Positions 25,354 to 34,433 are shown, numbered from the stretch's first letter. The stretch: 64,000 nucleotides of DNA from Caldilineaceae bacterium (GCA_020634755.1 JACKBC010000012.1:1-64000); one strand, 5' to 3'. Notes: generated from the sequence alone by a model not told the origin. Numbers and translations: made by a program.

Positions 25354-25902
25354 ATGTGGAACAATCGAAGTCGAAAAGGGTGGCGTGGCTGGTTTCTACC
25401 GGTGCTTCTTTTGGCCGGGCTGACGCTTGCCCTGGCTGCCTGTGACGCAAGCGCCGGGAGTACCGCCCCGGCCCCAGCGGATGATGCGGCGCGCCCTATT
25501 GAAGATCAGTTGCAGAACGCATTTGGCGCCTTGCCGGACGAAATGGCCAATCAGGATTTTAGCGGTTTTGAGCAGTATACGGCCACGACGGCGCAAGGAG
25601 CGGATAAGGAAGGGTTGAACCAAATCTTTGCTTGGATTCAGGAAGTGCGCCAAAAAGGCGATGCACCAGCGGATACCTCGGAATATAAATTGAACGAGTT
25701 GCGCGTCTCCAACATTGAGACGCAGGGCAATGATGCCACGGCTCACGTCTATGTCGATATGAGCAAAATTGCCGATGGCGATGTGGTCAATGCGGCTTTC
25801 ATTGTGGAGCAGGATATTGCCCTGGTGCAGGTTGACGGGCAGTGGCTGATTAGCGGCGCTGATGTGGCGCAAATTACCGATGTGCTTGCTACTCCCTCCT
25901 AA
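25354..25902 (+). CDS. Lipoprotein with small alpha/beta domain
   Basis: 182 residues. A basic N-terminus (WNNRSRKGWRG), a hydrophobic stretch and the lipobox LALAACDAS predict lipidation at about Cys30. The mature part has an Ala/Pro-rich linker, then ~125 residues with helices followed by strands (YKLNELRVSNIETQGNDATA, VEQDIALVQVDGQWLISG). This resembles NTF2-like or DUF4878-type lipoproteins, but the assignment is tentative. A terminator follows 20 bp after the stop. Confidence 0.75.
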   Translation: MWNNRSRKGWRGWFLPVLLLAGLTLALAACDASAGSTAPAPADDAARPIEDQLQNAFGALPDEMANQDFSGFEQYTATTAQGADKEGLNQIFAWIQEVRQKGDAPADTSEYKLNELRVSNIETQGNDATAHVYVDMSKIADGDVVNAAFIVEQDIALVQVDGQWLISGADVAQITDVLATPS

Positions 25903-25922
25903 TAGACTCCCGCCTAATAGAT

Positions 25923-25961
25923 AGGTCATGCAAAGTTCGCACCACTGCATGACCTTTGTTT
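25923..25961 (+). terminator. Terminator after the lipoprotein gene
   Basis: AGGTCATGCA (25923-25932) pairs perfectly with TGCATGACCT (25946-25955), then TTGTTT. Confidence 0.7.
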
Positions 25962-25977
25962 CGAAAGGAGTACGGGC

Positions 25978-26037
25978 ATGAGTGGCGCCGCCGCTCGCGC
26001 CCTCCATTTGCGCCATCCCTTTTTGCGTTTTGAATGA
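25978..26037 (+). CDS. Possible 19-residue leader peptide
   Basis: An ATG 7 bases after AAAGGAG opens a 20-codon frame that encodes MSGAAARALHLRHPFLRFE and ends in TGA. The ribosome site is better than that of the following phosphoesterase gene, 28 bp later. It may be a leader peptide or the remnant of a gene start. Unsupported by homology. Confidence 0.25.
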   Translation: MSGAAARALHLRHPFLRFE

Positions 26038-26065
26038 GTTGCACGGAGAATGGATTGAATGACAT

Positions 26066-27646
26066 ATGCGCCAGATTGAACATGTTGTCGTTCTATTTTT
26101 AGAGAATCGATCCTTTGATAATCTGCTGGGCTGGCTTTATGCCGATCAAAACAACCAGCCAGCCCACAATATTCCGCCGCGGCCAACGCCCGTGTATGAA
26201 GGGCTGGAAAGTGGGAAGTATTTCAACGCGCGTTGCGATGGTTCCGGTGCGCCCGTGGAAGTGGGGCGTGCGACCACCGGTTGGCCGCCCGTCAATAACC
26301 CCTTTATGGTGCCCACGCCTGAACCAGGCGAACAATTTGAGAATATTACGCGCCAAATCTTTGGCGCCGCTGAACCGGCTCCCGGCCAAGTGGCCAACAT
26401 GAGCGGATTCCTGGCCGACTACGCCACCTTGGCGGATCCTGCCGTTGCTGCGCAGATTATGCAATGTTACAGCCCCGAGCAAGTGCCCGTAATCAGCCAT
26501 CTGGCGCGCAACTTTGCTGTTTGCGATCATTGGTTTGCCTCGGCGCCGTGCCAGACGTGGCCCAATCGCAGCTTTGTGCATTGCGGCTCGTCGGATGGCT
26601 ACATCAACAATGATATCTATGAACCGTATGGCATTGACACCATTTTTAACGTGCTGCAGGAACAGGGGATTTCCTGGGGCGTCTTTTCCGATACCATCTA
26701 CACGCCAGCGCTCACGCGTATTCAATTTGACCATTTGTGGCGCTTCGAAGGCAACTTTAAATCATTCGAGCAGTTTCAAGCGTTATGCCGCGCGCCGGCC
26801 AATGCCAAACCAGAAGCCAAGCTGCCGGCCTATTCGTTTATTGAACCGCGCTTTGCCACCGAGTGGACGCCACAAAAGACCTATTATGGCAATGACTTTC
26901 ACTGTACCAACAATATTGCCTTTGGCGAATACTTTTTGGCCCAAGTCTATCAGACCGTTCGCTCCAGCCTTTACCGCGACAAGATTCTGCTGATCATCAC
27001 CTTTGATGAACATGGCGGCTGTTATGACCACGTACCGCCGCCAACGGGCGCCGTCGCGCCGCAACCCAGCCCGATCTCGCGCGATAAACGTTTTCACTTT
27101 GACCGTTTTGGCGTGCGCGTCCCGGCCATTGTGGTCTCCTCTTACGTAAAGCCGGGCACGGTTTTTCGCGCGGAGGCCGGGCAACCGCCCTATGATCATA
27201 CCTCAATTTTGGCCACGCTGCGCGAATGGAAGCAGCTGGATGCCGACCCTGAGCACCCATTTTTGCCCAGCCCGCGTATTGCCGCCGCGCCCACCGTGTG
27301 GCCCGTGCTGACGCTGGACGAGGCATCGCGGCGTCGCGATTGGCCGGAGGTAAACGCCAATTCATTGGTCGATACAGATGATATGCTGGATGCCCACCCC
27401 ATTAATGATCTGCAAATGAGTCTGCTGGCGGGCGAACAGGCCATGCGCAGCGGGCGCAGCCACATTGGTGCGGCGGGGGTCACAAAGCTGCGCAATGCCG
27501 TACACACCCATGCGGATTTACGCACGCATCGCAGCCGCTTTGCGCACCCCGAGCGACCATTTACCCCCAATGGCCTTCAGAAATTGTGGTTTTGGTTGCG
27601 CCGCACCATAACCCATAAGTTTGCCTTAATGTTCCATTGGGTTTGA
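26066..27646 (+). CDS. Phospholipase C / acid phosphatase-type phosphoesterase
   Basis: 526 residues. It begins directly with HVVVLFLENRSFDNLLGW, the metal-binding N-terminal motif of the bacterial phospholipase C/AcpA phosphoesterase family. Later motifs include CDHWFASAPCQTWPNRSF, LIITFDEHGGCYDHVPPP (metal-binding Asp-Glu-His) and YDHTSILATLREW. The family hydrolyses phosphodiester or phosphomonoester bonds in phospholipids. No signal peptide or Tat motif is present, unlike most members, so it may be cytoplasmic or exported otherwise. The C-terminal ~90 residues are family-unrelated (Arg/His-rich). It is flanked by a PhoX-like gene and a lipase elsewhere in the window. Confidence 0.85.
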   Translation: MRQIEHVVVLFLENRSFDNLLGWLYADQNNQPAHNIPPRPTPVYEGLESGKYFNARCDGSGAPVEVGRATTGWPPVNNPFMVPTPEPGEQFENITRQIFGAAEPAPGQVANMSGFLADYATLADPAVAAQIMQCYSPEQVPVISHLARNFAVCDHWFASAPCQTWPNRSFVHCGSSDGYINNDIYEPYGIDTIFNVLQEQGISWGVFSDTIYTPALTRIQFDHLWRFEGNFKSFEQFQALCRAPANAKPEAKLPAYSFIEPRFATEWTPQKTYYGNDFHCTNNIAFGEYFLAQVYQTVRSSLYRDKILLIITFDEHGGCYDHVPPPTGAVAPQPSPISRDKRFHFDRFGVRVPAIVVSSYVKPGTVFRAEAGQPPYDHTSILATLREWKQLDADPEHPFLPSPRIAAAPTVWPVLTLDEASRRRDWPEVNANSLVDTDDMLDAHPINDLQMSLLAGEQAMRSGRSHIGAAGVTKLRNAVHTHADLRTHRSRFAHPERPFTPNGLQKLWFWLRRTITHKFALMFHWV

Positions 27647-27769
27647 TATAAGGACGTGTGGCCAATTTGGGCTTATAGTAAATATATCCTGTGCGGCAAA
27701 AAGAGAAAGCAACTGGGGGTCAGGCTTTCTCGCTAGTTGACACAGGCTGCATCACGTGACTTGTATGAT

Positions 27770-27870
27770 GACGGTTGTGCGAAGCACAAAGGTCATCAAC
27801 TACATCATGCGGTTGTGCGAAGCACAGAGCGCAAGATTGATGAAGCGGTTGTGCGAAGCACAGAGTTATC
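27770..27870 (-). repeat. Three-unit hairpin array related to the 16.8-kb array
   Basis: Three TGTGC-GAA-GCACA hairpins start at 27776, 27814 and 27850 (spacings 38 and 36). The linker AGAGCGCAAGATTGATGAAGCGG is close to the inverse of the 36-bp unit upstream of ccoN. It lies 119 bp upstream of the YeaQ-like gene. Confidence 0.85.
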
Positions 27871-27891
27871 AGAAAACTATATGTCTTACGC

Positions 27892-27963
27892 AGCGGCAGT
27901 GGATGGCTGGGCGAGGAACGTATGGCCGCCCAGGTCATGCTGACGCCGGGCTTGCGTAAGCCC
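27892..27963. repeat. Family C palindromic repeat, copy C2
   Basis: GTCTTACGCAGCGGC at the left pairs imperfectly with GGGCTTGCGTAAG at the right. An internal CTGGGCG...CGCCCAG hairpin is present. It is inverted relative to C1 and lies 26 bp upstream of the YeaQ-like start. Confidence 0.65.
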
Positions 27964-27988
27964 TAATTGCAGCGAAAGGAGAATCACC

Positions 27989-28246
27989 ATGACAGGGTTA
28001 ATTCTGTGGTTGGTCACCGGGATTATTGCCGGTTGGCTTGCTGGTCAAGTAGTGCAGGGCGGGGGCTTTGGTCTCGTGTGGGATCTGGTGCTGGGTCTGC
28101 TAGGTGGTGTTGTGGGTGGATTTCTCATGAGCCTGGTTGGTTTGAGCGCCAATGGATGGATTGCCGAAATTGTCGTGGCCGCCATCGGCGCGGTCGTGCT
28201 TGTGTGGATTTCGCGCTTTATCCGCCGCGAAGCACACGTTATTTGA
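27989..28246 (+). CDS. GlsB/YeaQ/YmgE-family small membrane protein
   Basis: 85 residues preceded by AAAGGAG. Three Gly-rich hydrophobic segments (LILWLVTGIIAGWLAGQVV, LVWDLVLGLLGGVVGGFLM, IAEIVVAAIGAVVLVWI) match the transglycosylase-associated (YeaQ/YmgE) family. These are membrane proteins often induced by stress. The function is not firmly established in the family. Confidence 0.9.
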   Translation: MTGLILWLVTGIIAGWLAGQVVQGGGFGLVWDLVLGLLGGVVGGFLMSLVGLSANGWIAEIVVAAIGAVVLVWISRFIRREAHVI

Positions 28247-28353
28247 CCGAGCACGCGTTTGATAAAGCAGGGCGCGCATTTGCGTCGCCGCCCCGAATCT
28301 CAGGTAAGGGCGCAAATGGGTAATCTCTGTCGGAGAAAGTATTGCAATGACTA

Positions 28354-28386
28354 CAATGGGCCAGCGTATCAAACGCTGGCCCATTG
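28354..28386 (+). repeat. Perfect 14-bp hairpin after the YeaQ-like gene
   Basis: CAATGGGCCAGCGT (28354-28367) and its exact complement (28373-28386) enclose ATCAA. It has no T-run. It may be a weak terminator or a translational block in the leader of the next gene, which starts 19 bp later. Confidence 0.6.
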
Positions 28387-28404
28387 TTATGGCGCTGTTG
28401 AGCA

Positions 28405-30087
28405 ATGGCTCAACACAGACGAAAAGGCATACAAAAAATGGTGTGGATTCATGGTTTTGTCGTTGTAACATTGGCCCTATTGTGGGTGCATCCTGTCTAT
28501 GCTGGCGCGGCAACGCCAGCGGCCGCCAACAGCCCTGTTGCCCAGCGCAGCGATAGCCAAATTGCGCAGCAGTACCAACCCAAAATCTTACGTCAGCAGC
28601 AGGATGCGGCCATGCTCAACACGGTGGTAGAGATTCCTGCCAATGACGATACGTTTGTTACCTCCAATCAACCGGACGCCAATTGGGGCGCGGATCCATC
28701 GCTCCGTCTTGGCTACGATGCGCAACAGAACGGCAACGGCGCTGAGCGCATCCTGCTGAAATTCGATGTGAGCGGGCAAGTGCCTGCCGGCGCCGTCATC
28801 AACAATGCGTACATTGAACTGTATGAAACCAGCGCCACGCCCTCTGGCGATGCCTCCATGGGCAATATTGCCCGCCATCTCAATTCAGATTGGCAATCGG
28901 CGGCTGTGACCTGGAACAGTCACGAACCCAATTGGGGCGGCGTTGATGAGCAGGGCTCGATTGCGGCGGCCGATGGCTGGCGTCAGATGCCGGTAACTGG
29001 CCTGGTGCAGGAATGGCTCAACGGTACCCAGCCCAATTATGGCGCCATTCTGATTGGCGATGAAACTGTGCAAGAGCGGGAGCGCATCTTCTATGCGCTC
29101 AATGCCGCCAATGACCTCTATCCGCGTATTGTGGTTGATTACGGTGTTTCCACCGATACGACCCCGCCCTACGCCACGGTAGATCAATTGTCAACGTATG
29201 TAGATGATGACTTCAATGTGACCTGGAGCGGCAGCGACAGCGGCGGCAGCGGCATTGCCTATTACGATGTACAGTATCAGATTCCGGGGGATGGCTGGCA
29301 GGATTGGCAACTGCACACCACCGCTACATCGGCCAATTTTGCAGGCGGTCAAAATGGGGTGACCTATCAGTTCCGCGCCCGCGCGGTCGACAATGCCGGC
29401 AACGTGCAGGAGTATGGCGATGTGCAGGCCCAGACCACGGTTGATTCGCAAGCGCCCAGCGTCACGGTAAACTCCTTGCCGCAATACAGCTTCTCGCCGG
29501 CGTTTACCATCTCTTGGAGTGGGACCGACAATGGCGGCAGCGGCATTGCCTACTATGATGTGCAATATAAGATTGTGGGCGGCTCGTGGCAGGATTGGCT
29601 AAAGAAGACCACGGCCACCAGCGCACAGTTTACCGGCGCCCACGACGGCTTGACCTATCGTTTTCGCGCGCGCGGCGTAGACTATGTGGGCAACGCCCAA
29701 TCCTTGGGTGATCATCAAGCGGAGACCACTGTTGAGTTAAATGGACCCGTGTCCGACGTGTTGCCCTTTGCCGAAGATCTAATACACACAGACAGCTTTG
29801 CGGTCAGTTGGAACGGCCAGGCCGAGCCCGGCAAGACGATTCTCTATTATGATGTTTACTACCGTTTTAACGACGGCGCATGGGAGCCGTGGCTCTTGCA
29901 AACGCAGAATACCACAGAAGTTTTTACAGCATCACAAGGGGATGGCGTGTATGCTTTTGAAGCCCGCGCCACTGATGACTATGGTACGGTGGAAGCGCTG
30001 AGCGGGCAAGCACAAGCCACCCTTGGCGTCGACGCCGTGGCGCCTTTTGTAACGCCCATTGTGTGGCTCCCGTTTATAGCGAGATAG
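28405..30087 (+). CDS. Exported DNRLRE-plus-FN3 surface protein
   Basis: 560 residues. The start at 28405 gives a basic N-terminus (HRRKGIQK) and a hydrophobic core (FVVVTLALLWVHPVYA) with likely cleavage after VYA; Met12 (28438) is an alternative. Residues ~45-245 match a DNRLRE-type (CBM96-like) domain (IPANDDTFVTSNQPDANWG, RILLKFDVSG, VTGLVQEWLNGTQPNYG). Three fibronectin-III-like repeats follow (YYDVQYQIPGDGW; YYDVQYKIVGGSW; YYDVYYRFNDGAW). The chain ends PIVWLPFIAR, the [YFW]LP tail shared with the exported proteins ending at 43725 and 49145. It probably binds surface polymers or serves in adhesion. Confidence 0.82.
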   Translation: MAQHRRKGIQKMVWIHGFVVVTLALLWVHPVYAGAATPAAANSPVAQRSDSQIAQQYQPKILRQQQDAAMLNTVVEIPANDDTFVTSNQPDANWGADPSLRLGYDAQQNGNGAERILLKFDVSGQVPAGAVINNAYIELYETSATPSGDASMGNIARHLNSDWQSAAVTWNSHEPNWGGVDEQGSIAAADGWRQMPVTGLVQEWLNGTQPNYGAILIGDETVQERERIFYALNAANDLYPRIVVDYGVSTDTTPPYATVDQLSTYVDDDFNVTWSGSDSGGSGIAYYDVQYQIPGDGWQDWQLHTTATSANFAGGQNGVTYQFRARAVDNAGNVQEYGDVQAQTTVDSQAPSVTVNSLPQYSFSPAFTISWSGTDNGGSGIAYYDVQYKIVGGSWQDWLKKTTATSAQFTGAHDGLTYRFRARGVDYVGNAQSLGDHQAETTVELNGPVSDVLPFAEDLIHTDSFAVSWNGQAEPGKTILYYDVYYRFNDGAWEPWLLQTQNTTEVFTASQGDGVYAFEARATDDYGTVEALSGQAQATLGVDAVAPFVTPIVWLPFIAR

Positions 30088-30345
30088 CTGCGGGGTATGG
30101 CCAATGTGCATCGTGTCGGCCCGCACAATAGCCGAATAACGGCCACCGTGGCGGTCGGTGCGCCGCATACGGGTTTACCAACATAAATAGCGGCACATCA
30201 GCATAATGAGCGCATGCCGAACTCTGCCAGTGAAGGCCCAGGGATAAATTTGGTGGGGTATTTGAATTTTGGTATATTTAGATACCGTTGCGTGTGTCCA
30301 CAATACTCATTATATCCGCCACCAATCTATCACAAGGAGCAATGC

Positions 30346-31470
30346 ATGGTCATGAGCAAATCTGCTGAGCATGATCTGGCTGCTGAATTAGTGCAACATT
30401 ACGGTCGTGCTAGTAATGACTACTTTAAGCTCTGGCCAGAGAAGGAATTCTTTTTTACGCCGTCTGGGCGCGGTTTTGTGTCATTTGGGGTGAGCCACAA
30501 TGTTGCCTATGCCTATAGCGACCCCGTGGCCCCAGAGGATGAAATGGAATCCACCATCCGCGGGTTTGTGGACTATTGCCATGCTCAAAAGTGGATGCCC
30601 ATTTTTCACCAGGTGCTGCCCGATTTCTTACCCATTTATACCCGTATGGGCTTTCATCCCTTCAAGGCCAGCGAAGAGGCCCTTGTGGATTTGGATACCT
30701 TTAGCACGGACGGCCACGCCGGTAAAGGGTTTCGAAATACGTTGAGCCGCATGGAGCGCGATGGCGTTCGCATAGAGCTGTTTGAGCCGCCGGTGCCCGA
30801 CGGCATTATTCAGCAGGCGCGCGTGGTTTCCGATTCATGGTTGGCGTCGGGGCGGCGTGAGCGCAAATTTGTGTTGGGGCGCTTTGAGACCGACTATGTG
30901 CGCAATACGCCCATGATGGCCGCCCTGGATGCAGAGGGCGCCATGCTGGGCTTTGTCAATATCATTCCGTCCTATGCACCCCATACGGCCACCATTGATA
31001 TGATGCGGCATCACATTGATGCACCAAATAGCTTAATGGACTATCTTTTTCTCAAGCTCTTTGCCTATAACAAAAGCCAAGGGTTCCACTACTTCAGCAT
31101 GGGACCAGCGCCGATCACACATCTCGATCCCCACGACCAGGCCACCCAAGAAGAGAAGATCTTTTACGAGTTGACCCATGTGCTGGACTCGTTTTTTAGT
31201 ATGGAAGGCTTGCGCAACTATAAAGCCAAGTTTGCCACCATTTGGGAGCCGCGTTATATTATCCACCGGCGCATCACCGATTGGCCCCGTGTGCTCAATG
31301 CATTCACCGACTTGACCGAAATGGACGCAAATAAGCAGCCGCTGCTGAGCAAGCAGCATCGGCAACAGGCGCGTCAGGTGACCACCGCCATCATCGACGA
31401 AATCCGTAATCTGCGCGCCGAATGGAAAACGGCCCGGGGCGCCCGACACGCAAATTCCACCTCTAGTTAA
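30346..31470 (+). CDS. MprF C-terminal (DUF2156) type acyltransferase-fold protein
   Basis: 374 residues from MVMSKSAEHDL, chosen because AAGGAG lies 6 bases before it. It matches the GNAT-like catalytic domain of phosphatidylglycerol lysyltransferases: YFKLWPEKEFFFTPSGRGFV, AYSDPVAPEDE, PIFHQVLPDFLPIYTRMGF, RNTLSRMERDG, MDYLFLKLFAYNKSQGFHYF and LRNYKAKFATIWEPRYI. MprF uses aminoacyl-tRNA to modify phosphatidylglycerol. Here the domain is a separate protein and the flippase half is encoded 230 bp downstream. Confidence 0.85.
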   Translation: MVMSKSAEHDLAAELVQHYGRASNDYFKLWPEKEFFFTPSGRGFVSFGVSHNVAYAYSDPVAPEDEMESTIRGFVDYCHAQKWMPIFHQVLPDFLPIYTRMGFHPFKASEEALVDLDTFSTDGHAGKGFRNTLSRMERDGVRIELFEPPVPDGIIQQARVVSDSWLASGRRERKFVLGRFETDYVRNTPMMAALDAEGAMLGFVNIIPSYAPHTATIDMMRHHIDAPNSLMDYLFLKLFAYNKSQGFHYFSMGPAPITHLDPHDQATQEEKIFYELTHVLDSFFSMEGLRNYKAKFATIWEPRYIIHRRITDWPRVLNAFTDLTEMDANKQPLLSKQHRQQARQVTTAIIDEIRNLRAEWKTARGARHANSTSS

Positions 31471-31481
31471 CTTAGTTAGTC

Positions 31482-31565
31482 AGCGTTCAAAAATAAGTTG
31501 TAGATTTAAACCTGTCAGGTCTGCGAGACCTGACAGGTTTGGTAGCCAACTTATTTCTGAACGCT
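31482..31565. repeat. Family D palindrome, copy D1
   Basis: Terminal arms AGCGTTCAAAAATAAGTTG (31482-31500) and CAACTTATTTCTGAACGCT (31547-31565) match at 18 of 19. Inside is a second palindrome, AACCTGTCAGGTCT with AGACCTGACAGGTT. A second copy lies at 43.57 kb. D1 abuts repeat B3. Confidence 0.8.
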
Positions 31566-31566
31566 T

Positions 31567-31655
31567 ACTTATGTTACGCAAGCCTGGCGGAAAGTCGGCT
31601 CGCCGACGTTCCCGTTTTTCTCTAGCAGACTGGTTGTCGCTGCGTAACGTGAGTA
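31567..31655 (+). repeat. Family B palindromic repeat, copy B3
   Basis: ACTTATGTTACGCAAGCC to CTGCGTAACGTGAGT, with core AAGTCGGCTCGCCGACGTT. The 231 bp between the MprF-like halves consist almost entirely of repeats D1 and B3. Confidence 0.85.
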
Positions 31656-31701
31656 ATTAATATCATCAACTTCTGTGAATGACTGAAAATGCGAGTTTGC
31701 T

Positions 31702-32757
31702 ATGGCCCAACGCGTGAACGTGACCATATCCCCGCACGTTTTTCCCCGCCGCCGGATTCTATTCTGGGTGATCATTCTGGCTGCCGGCTGGATGCTCTGG
31801 AGTCGTTTTGCCGAAATCGACAAGCTGTTGCAGACGTTGCGCCAAGGTCAGCCCGGGTGGATTCTTTGTGCATTTGTTATGCAGATCATCTATCAGGTGA
31901 TCTTTGCCGCTGTGTACTGGTCGGCCTTTGATGCGGTGAATGTGCGAAGCCGCCTGCGCGATTTGATCCCACTTACTTTTGCCTCCATTTTTGTCAATTC
32001 AACTGTGGCCTCTGGCGGTGCTGCCGGCACCGTTTTGTTTGTGGACGATGCGCGGCGGCGGGGGGAATCGGCGCCGCGCGCCACGGCGGGCACCGTGTTG
32101 GTCATGGCCGCAGACTATACGGCATTTGCCATTTTGCTAACCACCGGCCTAATCGTCCTCATTCGTGGGCGCGATTTGACAAAGCTGGAGGGCCTTAGCG
32201 CGCTGGTCATGTATTTGCTGATTTTGGGCGTCTTTGCCCTGTTAAGCGCTGGGCTGTGGACGCCGGGCATGTTGCGTCGCGTCTTGGAGGCCGTGCAAAA
32301 GGCCGGCGTATGGGTGGGCCACCTGCTGCGGCGTCCCAGTCTCTTTGCCGCGGATTGGGCTGAACGCAGCGCGGCCGATTTTACGTCGGCCGCGGTGATG
32401 ATGCGTCAGCAGCCGTGGCGACTGTTGCGCACGGTGCTGATTGCGCTGGCGGCGCACCTGGCCGATCTGAGTTCGCTCTATCTGCTCTTTTGGGCTTTTC
32501 ACCAGCCTGTGTCGTTGAGTACTGTAATCGTGCTCTATGCCATGACCATCTTGTTCTGGATAGTTTCGCCCACGCCCAACGGGATTGGCGTGGTGGAGAC
32601 CGTCATGCCCGTGATTTATGCTTCGGTGGGGCTTTCGCTGGAAACTGGTACGATTATCAACTTGTCTTTTCGCGGCGTTACCTTTTGGCTGCCGCTGCTT
32701 ATCGGTTTTTTCTTCATACGGCGCCTGCGCCTTTTGCAGAATGAAATTTCAGCATGA
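31702..32757 (+). CDS. MprF-type flippase / UPF0104 (YbhN-like) membrane protein
   Basis: 351 residues, about 8 helices. SIFVNSTVASGGAAGTVLFV and SPTPNGIGVVETVMP are hallmark motifs of the lysylphosphatidylglycerol synthetase transmembrane region (UPF0104/AglD family). In MprF this N-terminal part flips aminoacyl-lipids to the outer leaflet. Here it is separate from the catalytic domain encoded upstream. Its stop overlaps the start of the next permease gene (ATGA). Confidence 0.87.
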   Translation: MAQRVNVTISPHVFPRRRILFWVIILAAGWMLWSRFAEIDKLLQTLRQGQPGWILCAFVMQIIYQVIFAAVYWSAFDAVNVRSRLRDLIPLTFASIFVNSTVASGGAAGTVLFVDDARRRGESAPRATAGTVLVMAADYTAFAILLTTGLIVLIRGRDLTKLEGLSALVMYLLILGVFALLSAGLWTPGMLRRVLEAVQKAGVWVGHLLRRPSLFAADWAERSAADFTSAAVMMRQQPWRLLRTVLIALAAHLADLSSLYLLFWAFHQPVSLSTVIVLYAMTILFWIVSPTPNGIGVVETVMPVIYASVGLSLETGTIINLSFRGVTFWLPLLIGFFFIRRLRLLQNEISA

Positions 32758-33836
32758 ACTATACGCATCGAATTGGAATGCAGGCCTGGTTATCTCTGTT
32801 GAGTCTGGGGCTGATATTCTGGTTTATCATCAATAATAGCGTCCTGCTCTTCAAGTTGCTTGCGATTGTTTTGGGGGCCTGGTTGCTCAGTCTGGCCATA
32901 CGACCCATTGCGGATCGGCTGGCGCGCCGACAGATTCCCCGGGGCGTCACCACCGTATCTGTCTTTATTGTGAGTGTTGGATTTTTGGTGCTGCTGGGGA
33001 CGCTTTTGCGGCCCGTTATCCAGGCTGAAACGGCAGAATTGCGACAGCGGGGTCCTACGCTGTGGCAAACCGTGGCGCACCAAGCGGTGGGAACACAATT
33101 GGGGCAGGCCGCGCCCACGGCCCAGAGCATGGTGAACGCGGCATCTTCGCAATGGGAAACGGTGGTGGCCACGGCAGTTGGCACTGTGGCTGGCCTTGGC
33201 GGCCTGCTGCTCAATCTGCTGGTGCTGCTTTTTTTGACTTACTTTTTGACTACCGATCCAACGTGGGCCAGCAATCTGCTCTGGTCCTGGCTGCCCCAGC
33301 ATCAACACGCGCGCGTGCAGGTGCTTGCCAATGCCATTACGCAGCGGCTGACGCGTTGGGTTTGGGCGCAAGTGGCGCTCAGCCTCTTCTTTGCCATTGT
33401 ATTTAGTGCTGGGTTATGGTTCATGGGGATTCCATTTGCCTTTACCATCGGCATGGTGGGCGGCGTTTTGACCATTGTGCCCTATGCCGGTGGGCTCATC
33501 GGCGCGGCGTTGGCGGTGCTGAGCGCGCTTACGCTGGGCGTCTCATCGGTCATATGGGTGCTGCTGTTGTTTATGCTTGTAACGATTGTGCAGACGCATC
33601 TGTTGGCGCCGCTCTTGTATGGGCGCGCCATGGGGCTACACGCTGCCCTGGCGCTGCTGGCGCTCTTTATCGGCGCCGAATTGGCGGGCATTGTCGGCGT
33701 GCTCTTTGCTGTGCCCGTGGCCGTCATTGCCGCCGTGATTCTGCATGAACTGCAAGGGGCATTCAATCATGCCGATGATCCAAATCAACCATCGGATCTA
33801 CAAAGCGTTGACGGGCTAGACGGTATGGAGGCGTAG
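32754..33836 (+). CDS. AI-2E-family (TqsA/PerM-type) membrane transporter
   Basis: 360 residues. It has hydrophobic N-terminal helices (WLSLLSLGLIFWFIIN), then LAIRPIADRLARRQIPRGV, a soluble segment, and C-terminal helices with the family motifs TYFLTTDPTWAS and IVPYAGGLIGAALAVLSALTLG. The family includes autoinducer-2 exporters and Na+/H+ antiporter-like permeases, and most members are of unknown substrate. Its ATG overlaps the flippase stop by four bases, and the next gene begins at the base after its own stop. Confidence 0.88.
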   Translation: MNYTHRIGMQAWLSLLSLGLIFWFIINNSVLLFKLLAIVLGAWLLSLAIRPIADRLARRQIPRGVTTVSVFIVSVGFLVLLGTLLRPVIQAETAELRQRGPTLWQTVAHQAVGTQLGQAAPTAQSMVNAASSQWETVVATAVGTVAGLGGLLLNLLVLLFLTYFLTTDPTWASNLLWSWLPQHQHARVQVLANAITQRLTRWVWAQVALSLFFAIVFSAGLWFMGIPFAFTIGMVGGVLTIVPYAGGLIGAALAVLSALTLGVSSVIWVLLLFMLVTIVQTHLLAPLLYGRAMGLHAALALLALFIGAELAGIVGVLFAVPVAVIAAVILHELQGAFNHADDPNQPSDLQSVDGLDGMEA

Positions 33837-34433
33837 ATGCTGCTGTGGCGCAAAATTCCCTTTACGCTGGTTATCTTTGCCAGCATACTGCTCCTGGGGA
33901 TTGTTTTGGGCTCTGTCCGGGGCTACCTAGCTCCGGCGATTGAGCAGCAGTGGGGCTTTGGCCTGCACAATTTATGGGATGGACGCCCATACACCATTGT
34001 CACCAGCGTCTTTCTGACGCGTCGTCCCTTTATGGTGCTGGGCATGGTTACCGTGGTTGGATCGATTGTGGGCCTCTATGAATGGCTCGTGGGCTGGCGG
34101 CGCGCCCTGCTGCTTTTCTGGACTACCGATCTTCTGTCTAAGCTGATGGCCTCCCTGCTGGTTGTGTGGCCGCTCTATCTGGCCGGAACCGAGATGGGGC
34201 GCAGCATGGCTCTATCCAGCGATATTGGCGCATCGGCTGGGGGGACAGGATGCCTGGGCGCTTTGTTGCACTATGTGCCGGACCGCTACCGACGTGTTGT
34301 CACGCTCTTGGTTGTGCTCTATCACATTATCAGACCCATTGTCTATCCCGATCCTTACGCAGATGCCATGCACATCTTCGCCTTGGCTTTGGGCTGGTAT
34401 CTGGGTAGATATAGGCCACACATTTTGAATTAG
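33837..34433 (+). CDS. Rhomboid-like polytopic membrane protein
   Basis: 198 residues, six hydrophobic segments. The first is typical of rhomboid-like proteins with an extracytoplasmic loop (WGFGLHNLWDGRPYTIVTSVFLTR), then GASAGGTGCLGALLHYVP near the middle, reminiscent of GxSx serine-helix motifs. A partner His appears in VLYHIIRPIVYPDPYADAMH, but the rhomboid dyad geometry cannot be confirmed by eye. It begins at the base after the permease stop. Protease activity is unproven. Confidence 0.5.
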   Translation: MLLWRKIPFTLVIFASILLLGIVLGSVRGYLAPAIEQQWGFGLHNLWDGRPYTIVTSVFLTRRPFMVLGMVTVVGSIVGLYEWLVGWRRALLLFWTTDLLSKLMASLLVVWPLYLAGTEMGRSMALSSDIGASAGGTGCLGALLHYVPDRYRRVVTLLVVLYHIIRPIVYPDPYADAMHIFALALGWYLGRYRPHILN

